A stretch of DNA of 64,000 nt, from NCBI GenBank assembly GCA_023421075.1, contig JAEZUM010000023.1:62001-126000 (forward strand), in the 5' to 3' direction. The notes beneath the pieces were generated by a model. That model searched no databases. It was not told where the DNA came from and was given only the letters and a program-made list of their open reading frames with translations. How positions within the stretch are numbered: position 1 is the first letter of the stretch; every line of letters begins with the position of its first letter. Origin of the DNA: Bacillota bacterium. GTDB lineage: Bacteria > Bacillota > Clostridia > Lachnospirales > Lachnospiraceae. Below are positions 1-7,664 of this stretch, one piece after another. A program made the position numbers and the translations under genes.

Positions 1-1
1 G

Positions 2-235
2 CCGGACGGCTTTATGAACTGGGAACTGCAGCCGGGTAAATACGTTGTATGTTCCTTTGAAGCGGAGAACTTTGAGGCTCTTGTTATGGACGCTCTCTAC
101 AAAGCACAGCAGTATGTCTATAATACATGGCTTCCAAAGCACCAGCTGCGGACGGATGCATTCTGCGCAGAGCGATATGCGAGCCATTCTCCGGCAACTA
201 CCGGTATGGAGATCTGGCTGCAGCTGGTTGAGTAG
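2..235 (+). CDS. C-terminal end of an effector-binding (GyrI-like) transcriptional regulator, partial
   Basis: The frame is open from the window edge, so only about 77 C-terminal residues are present and the true start lies upstream. The pattern of an aromatic-rich strand (F-E-A-E-N-F-E-A), a helix ending in N-T-W-L-P, then a final M-E-I-W-L-Q-L-V strand fits the C-terminal half of the AraC/MerR effector-binding (GyrI-like) fold, where the W-L-P motif precedes the last strands. By family it would bind a small ligand and control transcription. The DNA-binding part is outside the window, so the regulator class is inferred and the target is unknown. Confidence 0.55.
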   Translation, partial: PDGFMNWELQPGKYVVCSFEAENFEALVMDALYKAQQYVYNTWLPKHQLRTDAFCAERYASHSPATTGMEIWLQLVE

Positions 236-244
236 ATAGACAAC

Positions 245-279
245 GTAAAAGAACCGATTCGCGGAATCGGTTCTCTTAC
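245..279 (+). terminator. Hairpin behind the partial regulator
   Basis: Ten-base perfect stem GAACCGATTC (251-260) pairs with GAATCGGTTC (264-273) around a 3-nt loop, and flanking bases extend it. There is no strong T run, so it is a weak intrinsic terminator or RNA-stability hairpin for the upstream gene. Confidence 0.5.
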
Positions 280-390
280 GAGATGGATCTGATTAATTGG
301 TCTGTAGTAAATAATGTTTATCATCGATATAATCAATGCTTTTATTAATCGCTTCGATCTCCTTCAAAAGGAGTTCTTTGATTAGAGCAG

Positions 391-459
391 TTAAAGTTTG
401 CAAATTCAAATTAGATATTAATAAAATGGTTAAATTACGTTAGTTATAGTTTGCAAAAT
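391..459 (+). repeat. Left boundary motifs (AAAGTTTGC, ATAGTTTGC) of the accessory island
   Basis: TTAAAGTTTGC (391-401) and TTATAGTTTGC (444-454) lie here. Their reverse complements occur in mirrored order at 2926-2977: the inner copy reads GCAAACTATA and the outer copies read GCAAACTTTA. This mirrored pairing suggests ends of one inserted segment; the sequence is AT-rich, so chance similarity is possible. Confidence 0.4.
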
Positions 460-463
460 TGAT

Positions 464-506
464 AGAGATAAAAGTTTATTTCATACAAACTTTTATCTCT
501 ATTTTT
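464..506 (+). terminator. Strong intrinsic terminator inside the gene-poor left flank
   Basis: A 14-bp perfect stem (AGAGATAAAAGTTT, 464-477, with its complement at 487-500) around a 9-nt loop is followed by ATTTTT. It would stop transcription entering from the left before the three island genes. The rest of 280-820 is AT-rich and shows no gene I can support. Confidence 0.75.
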
Positions 507-730
507 GACTCGGTAAATTGTTATTTTATATATAACTATTAGGAATAAACTGGAATTATTTTTTGTTTGTATTATAATGTAAGAGGGAGAAATTATTTTA
601 TTATTTTATAAAAAATGGTACTGTTAATTATAGCAATAATCCTGCTAATAAAAGTCAACACAAAGCTATTAGAAAAAGATATAAATATCAAACAAATACA
701 TAAATGGTTCACTATAGTTTACAACTGTGA

Positions 731-747
731 ACTTCCCATAATGTTTA
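731..747 (+). repeat. Island repeat copy 1 (ACTTCCCATAATGTTTA)
   Basis: First of four near-identical 17-mers. It lies upstream of the first island gene and differs from copies 2 and 3 at one base. GTTCAC (707-712) pairs with GTGAAC (727-732), so the left arm of a small hairpin overlaps the core, as in copies 2 and 3. Confidence 0.8.
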
Positions 748-827
748 TTAGGAAGACAATCGTGCGTTGAATAATATGAGTCGTATTTGTTACAAATTGC
801 GTAAAAACATATTCTGAGGTATTAGTT

Positions 828-1148
828 ATGATTATTGATAAGTATGATTGGCATTTTATTGTTGATATAAAAAATACCCAATTAATGTATAATGATAGGA
901 TAGAATCATTAATTGATGCCCATAATCAACTACCAGAATTAGTAGATTTCTTTATTGAGTTAGGAATAGATATTCAAAAACCAGATGAATACAATTCGGG
1001 CTTTTCTGACGTTGTATATACATTTATAGGAAGTGCGAAATCAGAAACTAAAAATGAAATAGATATGTATGGAAATGAAAAATATATATCTATTGTGGTA
1101 TATAATAAGAATAATACAGTCTTGTTGGAAGTGTTTGGAATGAATTAA
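828..1148 (+). CDS. Unknown 106-residue acidic protein, island gene 1
   Basis: I do not recognise this protein. It is small and rich in Asp, Glu, Asn, Ile and Tyr, with no signal peptide or membrane segment. It reads like a compact alpha/beta cytoplasmic domain: an N-terminal D-K-Y-D-W-H-F stretch, a helix around L-P-E-L-V-D-F-F-I-E-L-G, and a C-terminal Y-I-S-I-V-V-Y strand. GAGGT at 816-820 sits 7 nt before the ATG and supports this start. Base composition is far more AT-rich than in dinB or hcp. It sits between repeat copies 1 and 2 on the same strand as the next two genes, which looks like a mobile cassette cargo. Function cannot be assigned. Confidence 0.65.
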   Translation: MIIDKYDWHFIVDIKNTQLMYNDRIESLIDAHNQLPELVDFFIELGIDIQKPDEYNSGFSDVVYTFIGSAKSETKNEIDMYGNEKYISIVVYNKNNTVLLEVFGMN

Positions 1149-1165
1149 AATTACGAAGTAACTGT

Positions 1166-1182
1166 ACTTCCCATTATGTTTA
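1166..1182 (+). repeat. Island repeat copy 2 (ACTTCCCATTATGTTTA)
   Basis: Identical to copy 3. The hairpin GAAGTA (1155-1160) / TACTTC (1165-1170) overlaps its left end. It lies 17 bp after the stop of island gene 1. Confidence 0.85.
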
Positions 1183-1218
1183 TGATGACAATGAAAAATA
1201 CAGAATTTTGGAGGTTCA

Positions 1219-1761
1219 ATGATTAATCATAAAGGAACGCAAACAATAAAGACCAAGCGACTTACACTTCGTAGATTTACAGTAGATGACAGCCAAGACG
1301 CTTTTGAAAAATGGACCAACTCTCCTGAGATTTCAAGGTTTGTCATGAAATGTCCGCATAATGAATTAGTAGAAACAAAACAACTGTTGACAGAATGGGT
1401 TAATAGTTATAAGAATGCAGACTTTTACATGTGGGGGATTGTCTTTGAAAATGAACTAATAGGTTATATATGCGGGAACGAATTAAACGAAGACATTAGA
1501 AGTATTTGTATTGGGTATTGTATTACAAAAGCCCATTGGAATAAAGGAATAACCACCGAAGCCACTAACGCGGTTATAGACTATTTTTTCTCTTTGGGAT
1601 TTAATAGGGTTTTTTCATATCACAATCCACTCAATCTTGCGAGTGGAAGAGTAATGCAAAAATGTGGCATGCAATTTGAAGGAAGAATCCGCGGTGGCTC
1701 GCTTCTTGCCGGAGAAATTTGTGATTGTATGCAATATGCTATTTTAAAAGAAGATGCATGA
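1219..1761 (+). CDS. GNAT family N-acetyltransferase, RimJ/RimL type, island gene 2
   Basis: At 180 residues this has the normal length of a RimJ/RimL-like GNAT enzyme, which moves an acetyl group from acetyl-CoA to an amine, often on a protein N-terminus or an antibiotic. Family signs are the opening T-K-R-L-T-L-R-R-F strand, a central strand ending I-G-Y-C-I, a W-N-K-G-I-T-T-E-A segment matching the acetyl-CoA pyrophosphate-binding loop (usually Q/R-x-x-G-x-G/A), and the late N-x-A-S-x-x-V-M-x-K-C-G-M motif typical of the subgroup. GGAGGTT stands 7-8 nt before the ATG. It lies between repeat copies 2 and 3. The substrate is unknown; acetyltransferases are frequent cargo of mobile cassettes. 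Confidence 0.88.
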   Translation: MINHKGTQTIKTKRLTLRRFTVDDSQDAFEKWTNSPEISRFVMKCPHNELVETKQLLTEWVNSYKNADFYMWGIVFENELIGYICGNELNEDIRSICIGYCITKAHWNKGITTEATNAVIDYFFSLGFNRVFSYHNPLNLASGRVMQKCGMQFEGRIRGGSLLAGEICDCMQYAILKEDA

Positions 1762-1791
1762 GTGAGTAAGCAAAATTTGAAGTTGATATAA

Positions 1792-1808
1792 ACTTCCCAT
1801 TATGTTTA
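1792..1808 (+). repeat. Island repeat copy 3 (ACTTCCCATTATGTTTA)
   Basis: Identical to copy 2. The hairpin GAAGTT (1779-1784) / AACTTC (1791-1796) overlaps its left end. It follows the GNAT stop by about 30 bp. Confidence 0.85.
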
Positions 1809-1925
1809 GATAGCCAATGATATGAATTACAGAGCTAGATTGAGGGATATAAATGATGATAATACTTCGCAAATGGTAACAACTACGAATTAAAGATTAT
1901 TTATATAATGTGGGGGTGAAGGATA

Positions 1926-2717
1926 ATGCGAGATGTCCATGTGCATTTTTTACATGGAAATGGTGGCGGTTATAATATTGATTTTTTTGAGGGTTTTATC
2001 AAAGCCGCTCAAAATACAGGACTTGATGAGATATACTTGCTTGAACATACCCACCAATTCATTGAGTTTGAGAAAGTATACGAACCAATAAAGAAATACA
2101 ACGATTATCAGCGTAACTGGATATGTAAAAAAATGAACAGTTCGATAAAAGAGTATGTTAATTTTATAGAAACGGTAAAGGATACTCAATACCCTGTAAA
2201 AGTTAAATTTGGTCTTGAAGTTTGCTATATTCCTGAAACTGCTGACGTACTTGCAAGCATTCTTGACGAATATAAGTTTGATTTTCTTACAGGCTCAGTA
2301 CATTGGATTGATGGTTGGGGATTTGACCATACAGGACAGAAAGAGCTTTGGAAAAGTATGAACGTAAACGAGGTTTATAAAAGGTATTATAGCATAATGT
2401 TCCAATTATGCAAAAGTGGACTTTTCACTGGTCTTGCGCATCCGGATTCAATCAAATGCTTTGGTTACACACCTGATATTGACTTGTCAGATTATTACAA
2501 TGAATTATCTAATCTTTTATGTAAACATGGTATGTATGCTGAAAATAGTGGTGGACTACGGCTAAATTATTGCTCTGATTTGGAATTAGGTCTGAATACA
2601 AAATTGCTATCTATTTTTCAAAAAAATAATGTAGAAATTTCTACAGCTTCTGATGCGCATAAACAAAGCGATGTCGGTGTAAATATTCTTGAGCTTGAAA
2701 ATATGCTCAAAGATTAG
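1926..2717 (+). CDS. PHP-domain phosphoesterase, histidinol-phosphatase-like, island gene 3
   Basis: The N-terminus D-V-H-V-H-F is the first metal-binding motif of the PHP superfamily. Further ligands are visible as L-L-E-H-T-H near residue 40, G-L-E-V-C near 97, G-S-V-H-W near 124, G-L-A-H-P-D near 170, and the closing S-D-A-H-K near 243. That order matches the histidinol-phosphate phosphatase (HisK/HisJ-like) branch, which removes phosphate using two or three bound metal ions. At 263 residues the length is normal. No other histidine-biosynthesis gene is nearby, so the true substrate may differ. GAAGGA lies 4-5 nt before the ATG. The gene is AT-rich and lies between repeat copies 3 and 4. 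Confidence 0.82.
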   Translation: MRDVHVHFLHGNGGGYNIDFFEGFIKAAQNTGLDEIYLLEHTHQFIEFEKVYEPIKKYNDYQRNWICKKMNSSIKEYVNFIETVKDTQYPVKVKFGLEVCYIPETADVLASILDEYKFDFLTGSVHWIDGWGFDHTGQKELWKSMNVNEVYKRYYSIMFQLCKSGLFTGLAHPDSIKCFGYTPDIDLSDYYNELSNLLCKHGMYAENSGGLRLNYCSDLELGLNTKLLSIFQKNNVEISTASDAHKQSDVGVNILELENMLKD

Positions 2718-2776
2718 TTTACATATAATAAGCATTATCTGAAGTTAGGCTGGTTCGACTTCATTCTCAATTGCGA

Positions 2777-2793
2777 ACTTGCCATTATGTTTA
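2777..2793 (+). repeat. Island repeat copy 4 (ACTTGCCATTATGTTTA)
   Basis: One base different from copies 2 and 3. It lies 60 bp after the PHP gene. GAAGT (2741-2745) and ACTTC (2758-2762) make an upstream inverted repeat that, unlike in the other copies, does not overlap the core. Confidence 0.8.
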
Positions 2794-2890
2794 TTAAGTA
2801 ATTATTATTAGCGCCAAACGTAATACAAAAATAAAATTGACTGTAGAAATAACAATGAAGAATATGAATAATAATGCACAGGAAAGGAAA

Positions 2891-2915
2891 ATTATACGAT
2901 TGTATAATTTTTTTT
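2891..2915 (+). terminator. Intrinsic terminator closing the island
   Basis: ATTATAC (2891-2897) pairs with GTATAAT (2902-2908) and is followed directly by a run of T. It would end transcripts of the PHP gene. Confidence 0.65.
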
Positions 2916-2925
2916 CTTTTAAACA

Positions 2926-2977
2926 GCAAACTATATTAATCAAATGCAAACTTTATTTGATAGAAAGCAAACTTTAA
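2926..2977 (-). repeat. Right boundary motifs of the accessory island, spaced 20-21 bp
   Basis: Three copies of GCAAACTWT start at 2926, 2946 and 2967, about two helical turns apart. They are inverted relative to the motifs at 391-459. Such phased repeats at an element end resemble recombinase or transposase binding sites, but no recombinase gene lies between the two ends. Confidence 0.45.
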
Positions 2978-3022
2978 TAACTAAAATCATCTTTTCCTTT
3001 ACATTTATCCAAATGTTCTCTC

Positions 3023-3051
3023 TTTACACAGAACAAATGTTCTGATATAAT
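3023..3051 (+). promoter_or_regulatory. dinB promoter with LexA (SOS) box in its spacer
   Basis: TTTACA (3023-3028) and TATAAT (3046-3051) are 17 bp apart, a near-ideal sigma-A promoter. The spacer holds GAACAAATGTTC (3031-3042), a perfect GAAC-N4-GTTC palindrome as bound by LexA in Bacillus and Clostridia. A repressor there would block RNA polymerase until DNA damage triggers LexA cleavage. Confidence 0.88.
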
Positions 3052-3074
3052 GAGTGCAAAAGGAGAACATATGT

Positions 3075-4343
3075 ATGGATAATTTAATCTTTCATATTGA
3101 TGTCAATTCGGCTTTCCTCAGTTGGGAAGCCGTTTATCGACTGCACATCCTTGGAGAAAAGACGGACCTGCGTGAGATCCCTTCGGCGGTAGCAGGAGAT
3201 GTTAAGAAAAGACACGGAATTATTTTGGCAAGGTCGACACCGGCGAAGAAGTGCGGTGTGAGAACCGGAGATACCATCAGCGATGCGATGCGTCTCTGTC
3301 CGGATCTGGTGCTGGTGCCGCCGCATTATGACCTGTATGATACCAGCTCCAAGGCCTTCATGGAGATACTCCGAGAGTTCTCGCCCTGCGTGGAGCAGTA
3401 TTCGGTGGATGAGGCATATTGCGATATGACCGGAACCATAGGTCTCTATGGTTCGGCGGTGGTTGCTGCGAATCTGATGAAGGATCGGATCCACAGAGAG
3501 CTTGGCTTTACGGTAAATGTCGGAATATCCTCCAATAAGCTGCTGGCGAAGATGGCTTCGGATTTTAAGAAGCCGAATCTGGTCCATACCCTGTTCCCCG
3601 GGGAGATGGAGAAGAAGCTCTGGAAGCTGCCGGTGGAGGAGCTGTTCTATGTCGGGCATGCGACGAAACGAAAGCTTCATGCACTTGGAATCATGACAAT
3701 CGGAGAGCTGGCGAGAACGGATCTGAACATTTTGCGGGCTCATTTTAAGAAATACGGAGAGGTGCTATATGCCTTTGCCAATGGAATCGACCTCTCTATG
3801 GTGTCTGACGTGGCACCGGCCAACAAGGGCTATGGTAATTCCTCGGTTATTGCCTTTGATGTAGAGCGACCGGATATCGCGAAGATGATTCTGCTGTCTC
3901 TCTCCGAGACTGTGGCGACAAGACTGCGTGCGGACCATGTAATGGCGAACGTGGTGGCGGTCAGTATTGTTAACACCGATTTTCATCATGAATCCCATCA
4001 GATGACCTTGTTCAGTGCTACTAATATTACGAGCGAGATACACCGGGCGGCCTGCCGCCTGTTTGACGAGCTTTGGGACGGCGCACCAATCCGTAACCTG
4101 GGAATTCATACAAGTAAGGTAGTAGGCGGGAGCTCCGTACGACAGATGAACCTGTTCGATATGAACCGGTATGAGAGACTTCATAAGCTGGATTATGTGG
4201 TGGATCAGGTCCGTGATAAATACGGAGATGATGCGATTAAGAGAGCTATCTTTCTGAATAACCCCATATACCATATGTCCGGTGGGATTCCGCCGGAGAA
4301 ACGAAAACCGAAGTATGCCAATAACGGAGAAGGGATTAAGTAA
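3075..4343 (+). CDS. dinB: DNA polymerase IV, Y-family translesion polymerase
   Basis: DinB copies past damaged template bases with low fidelity. The palm carries the catalytic acids at D9 (F-H-I-D-V-N) and D112-E113 (Y-S-V-D-E-A-Y), followed by the G-I-S-S-N-K-L-L-A-K-M-A-S-D fingers/palm motif, helix-hairpin-helix thumb and little finger. The segment Q-M-N-L-F near residue 367 fits the Q-x-x-L-F clip for the beta sliding clamp. An in-frame GTG lies 21 bp upstream, but AAAGGAG precedes the ATG at 3075 at good spacing, giving 422 residues. The promoter holds a LexA box, so expression should be SOS-induced. The stop codon overlaps the start of the next gene (TAATG). Confidence 0.95.
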   Translation: MDNLIFHIDVNSAFLSWEAVYRLHILGEKTDLREIPSAVAGDVKKRHGIILARSTPAKKCGVRTGDTISDAMRLCPDLVLVPPHYDLYDTSSKAFMEILREFSPCVEQYSVDEAYCDMTGTIGLYGSAVVAANLMKDRIHRELGFTVNVGISSNKLLAKMASDFKKPNLVHTLFPGEMEKKLWKLPVEELFYVGHATKRKLHALGIMTIGELARTDLNILRAHFKKYGEVLYAFANGIDLSMVSDVAPANKGYGNSSVIAFDVERPDIAKMILLSLSETVATRLRADHVMANVVAVSIVNTDFHHESHQMTLFSATNITSEIHRAACRLFDELWDGAPIRNLGIHTSKVVGGSSVRQMNLFDMNRYERLHKLDYVVDQVRDKYGDDAIKRAIFLNNPIYHMSGGIPPEKRKPKYANNGEGIK

Positions 4344-4609
4344 TGTATTATATGCCTGTGGATGTGATTGCAACCTTTAATGTGCAGGGGAAGATTAAGC
4401 CGAATTATATCCGTTTGGAGGATGAGAGCCATGCCCTGCAGACTTATAAGATCGAGAGTATTGTCTTTAGCAAGGAGGAGAACTTTGCAGGAGTGCCTGT
4501 GATGGTATTTTGTTGCAATGTTCTGTTGGGTGAATGCTTGCAGATGATCAATATCAAGTATCATATCAAAACACACCAATGGGTCCTGGTCAATGAGAAG
4601 AGTAGCTAA
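4343..4609 (+). CDS. Small protein translationally coupled to DNA polymerase IV, function unknown
   Basis: This 88-residue protein begins inside the dinB stop codon (TAATG), so its translation is probably coupled to dinB and it shares the LexA-controlled promoter. It has a strand-rich pattern (V-I-A-T-F-N-V-Q-G-K-I-K-P, then a Q-T-Y-K-I-E-S-I strand, and H-Q-W-V-L-V at the end) suggesting a small beta-barrel domain. It has no membrane segment. Firmicute damage-inducible polymerases often have a small partner gene (YolD type), but I cannot confirm that this is YolD. A role in polymerase regulation is inference from coupling alone. Confidence 0.75.
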   Translation: MYYMPVDVIATFNVQGKIKPNYIRLEDESHALQTYKIESIVFSKEENFAGVPVMVFCCNVLLGECLQMINIKYHIKTHQWVLVNEKSS

Positions 4610-4828
4610 TGCTGTATTAGGAAATGTAAATTGTCAGACTTGGTTGGAAACAATATACAATTACAAGGAAGGAATTGGAACTATTCAGACTTTAATGGAA
4701 ATATAAAAAAATTGTGCCGCCAAAAATGAAAATAGTTGATATTTTGTGTCAAATAATGTAGAATCATTACATCAACATAATACAGAGAAGGTATTATGAT
4801 AAATATCAGCTGGTAGGAGGGTGTGCAT

Positions 4829-6634
4829 ATGAAATTCAAGCAAATAAATGGACTAAAGAACCTGAAGGTAAGAACAAAGATCATAATCTTAGCTGCCTTT
4901 ATGCTTCTGGTTACCGTTTGGATGTCAGTCTTATCATTAACAAACCAGATCAAATACAGCAAAGAGAGCCTTGCTGATCTGGAAGAGAGCATTCGAATCA
5001 GTTACGATCTGAATATTAAGAATCAGGTTGAGAATGCAGTAAGTTTGATTAATCACATTTATAACAAGCAGGTAGAAGGTGTATATACCGAAGAAGAGGC
5101 GAAAAAGCTGGCGGCAGATCTGGTGCGTGAGCTTCGTTACGGAGAGAACGGCTACTTCTGGATTGATACTTATGAGGGCGTTAACGTTGTCTTACTCGGT
5201 AAGAAGGAGACGGAGGGAACGAACCGTTATGAGCTCAAGGATGTGAACGACTTTTATCTGATCAAGGCGATTATCGAAAACGGTCGGAAGGAAGGCGGCG
5301 GATATACGGATTATTGGTTCCCCAAGGCTGGAGAGACGGAAGCGTTACCGAAGAGAGGATACAGCTTAGCGTTTGAACCGTACCAATGGGTTGTCGGAAC
5401 CGGTAATTATACGGATTATATCGATCAGGAGATCGGGATCTTAGAAGAGGCAGAGAGAGTTGCCTTACAAAAGGATGTTACGGTATTTATTATTAGCTTC
5501 TCCTGTGCTTTATTGATAGCTACTTTTGTCACAGTGTATCTTTCCAGGATGCTAAATCGTGATTTTAAGACCTTTGGTAACTATCTGAATACGCTTTCCA
5601 CCGGAGATTTTACAATCACCTTGCCGGCAGGATATGAGACTCGTAGGGATGATTTTGGTAACCTGGCCAGAGATTTGGAAGGAATGAAGAGCTCTGTTGC
5701 AAAACTGGTAGGCAATACGAAGGTTGAGGCAGATATTATCATTGATATCGTTGAGAATATTAATGATAATGTGAGAGAGCTTAATACCAATATTGAGGAT
5801 GTGGCAGCAACGACCGAGGAGTTGGCCGCAAGTATGGAAGAGACCGCAGCGTCTGCTCAGGAGATGACCATCACCTCCACGGAGATCGAGACTGCCTCCA
5901 GATCAATCGCTGAGAAATCCCAAGAGGCTGCACTTCAGATCGTAGAGATCAGCAAGCGTGCCTTAAGTACCAAGGAGGATGTTGAGGCGACTCAGAAGAA
6001 GTCAGCCGAGATGCAGTACGAGATTGAAAGTAAGCTGCAGCAGGCATTGGAACAGGCAAAGATTGTATCAGAGATCAATATGCTGTCCGATTCAATCATG
6101 AAGATTACCGCGCAGACGAATCTTCTTGCTTTAAATGCTTCCATCGAGGCAGCCAGAGCAGGGGAAAGCGGAAGAGGCTTTGCTGTAGTAGCAGACGAGA
6201 TCCGTCAGCTGGCAGAGCAGTCGAAGAAAGCAGTCGGTAAGATTCAGGCCGTAACCGGTGAAGTGACGCTTGCAGTTGATAATCTTTCCGGCAGTGCAGG
6301 TTCCCTTCTCAAATTTGTATCGAAGGATATTACAGAAAGCTTTAATCGTCTGGCAGGTGTAGCGAGTGCCTATATGGAGGATGCAATGTATATCGATGGT
6401 ATCATTACTGATTTCAGCGCTACCTCAGAGGAACTCTTAGCCTCCATCCAGAACATTATGTCCTCTGTAAATGAAGTGGCTCATGCAGCTACCGAGGGAG
6501 CAATCGGAACCGGTGATATCGCCGAGAAGATTGCCAATATCACGGATAAGTCCTCCGATGTCGCAAAGCAGGTAGAGGAATCCGGCAATAGCTCAGAACG
6601 CTTGAAGGTTGAGATTTCTAACTTTACCATATAG
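4829..6634 (+). CDS. Methyl-accepting chemotaxis protein with single Cache sensor domain
   Basis: This is a membrane chemoreceptor of about 601 residues. The first membrane helix is at about 17-37 and the second at about 212-236. The outside part holds a single Cache_2-type domain (Y-G-E-N-G-Y-F-W-I-D near 110 and W-V-V-G-T-G near 190), which in this family binds small ligands such as organic acids. A HAMP linker and a long cytoplasmic coiled coil follow. The hairpin tip Q-T-N-L-L-A-L-N-A-S-I-E-A-A-R-A-G is the conserved CheA/CheW contact. A GTG lies two codons upstream, but AGGAGG (4815-4820) is 8 nt before the ATG at 4829, which I prefer. The gene stands alone; no che gene is in the window. 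Confidence 0.93.
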   Translation: MKFKQINGLKNLKVRTKIIILAAFMLLVTVWMSVLSLTNQIKYSKESLADLEESIRISYDLNIKNQVENAVSLINHIYNKQVEGVYTEEEAKKLAADLVRELRYGENGYFWIDTYEGVNVVLLGKKETEGTNRYELKDVNDFYLIKAIIENGRKEGGGYTDYWFPKAGETEALPKRGYSLAFEPYQWVVGTGNYTDYIDQEIGILEEAERVALQKDVTVFIISFSCALLIATFVTVYLSRMLNRDFKTFGNYLNTLSTGDFTITLPAGYETRRDDFGNLARDLEGMKSSVAKLVGNTKVEADIIIDIVENINDNVRELNTNIEDVAATTEELAASMEETAASAQEMTITSTEIETASRSIAEKSQEAALQIVEISKRALSTKEDVEATQKKSAEMQYEIESKLQQALEQAKIVSEINMLSDSIMKITAQTNLLALNASIEAARAGESGRGFAVVADEIRQLAEQSKKAVGKIQAVTGEVTLAVDNLSGSAGSLLKFVSKDITESFNRLAGVASAYMEDAMYIDGIITDFSATSEELLASIQNIMSSVNEVAHAATEGAIGTGDIAEKIANITDKSSDVAKQVEESGNSSERLKVEISNFTI

Positions 6635-6755
6635 GAGCCATCGGATACAAAGTGTATGGTTTGTGATATAGAGTAAGAAGAGGGGCTATCATAAAAATAG
6701 AGTCAAAGGAATAGACAAGAGGAAACGTTAAAGCTTTTCACTTGTCAAGAATGAA

Positions 6756-6808
6756 AAAGAATAAGGAAGACAACCTTTTGCGTTGTCTTCCTTATTCTTT
6801 TATCTTTT
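6756..6808. terminator. Bidirectional terminator between chemoreceptor and methyltransferase
   Basis: A 19-bp perfect stem (6756-6774 with 6782-6800) around a 7-nt loop has A-rich and T-rich flanks on both sides, so it can end the plus-strand chemoreceptor transcript and the minus-strand restriction-modification transcript. Confidence 0.85.
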
Positions 6809-6888
6809 TATCACGTATCATTCTTATAGGTGAGAATGGTTCATAGACCTTTCCTATTGTTTCTTGTTCAAGGGAGTTCGATCTCACC

Positions 6889-7608
6889 CTATTTACAACC
6901 CTGCATTCTCTTCTCGCAGGCTTCATAATAGACATCATCAATCTCAATTCCGATAAAACGGCGGTTCAGTTCTCTGGCGGCTACTCCGGTAGAGGCTACA
7001 CCCATGAACATATCAAGAACGATATCATTCTCGTTGCTGGCAACATTAATAATCTTCTTCAGGACAGCCAGAGGCTTCTGTGTAGGATGCTTGGGTTCCT
7101 TGAGACGCTCACTGCCCATGCAGATCGGACTCTCGATAAAATTATGCATCTCATTCTGCTTCGAGAAGTTCCAGGTATGTCCCTTGTTCCACATGCATAC
7201 AATCAGCTCACAGCTATTGAGGAAAGAGGATTTACGAATATTGGGGATGGGATTCGTCTTATGCCATACCATAAACTGAAAGGTATCGTATTCGCTATCA
7301 AATACCTCATGCCATTTGCCGATCAGGTTATAGCTTGTGAAGATGAAGATATTACCGGTGGGGGAGAGGACACGTTTGAACTCATCGAGAAAATCGATGG
7401 GTGACAGCTCCTTCAAGTCCCATTTTGCGACGTCATTATTAATCTCGCTTCTCCAGTCGAATTTCATATTACCAGTGGAATACTTTGCCAGATTATAAGG
7501 AGGATCACAGAGGATCAGGTCGATACTGCCGTCCGGGATCTCCTTCAGCTTCTCCATACAATCACCATGCATCAGAAGGTATTTATCTATGGTATTTGTG
7601 TCTATCAT
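6889..7608 (-). CDS. DNA methyltransferase (N6-adenine/N4-cytosine class) of a type II restriction-modification system
   Basis: The catalytic motif D-P-P-Y (motif IV) lies near residue 35, and the AdoMet-binding motif appears near the C-terminus as D-M-F-M-G-V-A-S-T-G. This order (motif IV before I) is the beta class of the N6/N4 methylase family. A target-recognition region lies between them. At 239 residues it is compact but complete. It lies 56 bp behind the TdeIII-like endonuclease gene on the same strand, so it most likely protects that enzyme's recognition site. TdeIII/MjaII relatives cut GGNCC, which would predict N4-cytosine methylation; that specificity is inferred from the partner only. 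Confidence 0.88.
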   Translation of the reverse strand: MIDTNTIDKYLLMHGDCMEKLKEIPDGSIDLILCDPPYNLAKYSTGNMKFDWRSEINNDVAKWDLKELSPIDFLDEFKRVLSPTGNIFIFTSYNLIGKWHEVFDSEYDTFQFMVWHKTNPIPNIRKSSFLNSCELIVCMWNKGHTWNFSKQNEMHNFIESPICMGSERLKEPKHPTQKPLAVLKKIINVASNENDIVLDMFMGVASTGVAARELNRRFIGIEIDDVYYEACEKRMQGCK

Positions 7609-7664
7609 AAGGGGGTAATCTCCTCTCGTTATCTATCAGAAGCAAATTGTACTACGGACATGCG

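Noticed and set aside
731..2793. Classical integron with attC sites
   Set aside because: No integrase and no clear R-Y-Y-Y-A-A-C / G-T-T-R-R-R-Y pair at each copy, so I call it only cassette-like.
3084..4373. Two long minus-strand open frames (219 and 202 codons) inside dinB
   Set aside because: They lie antisense to an unmistakable polymerase gene, have no good ribosome binding site and no recognisable domains.
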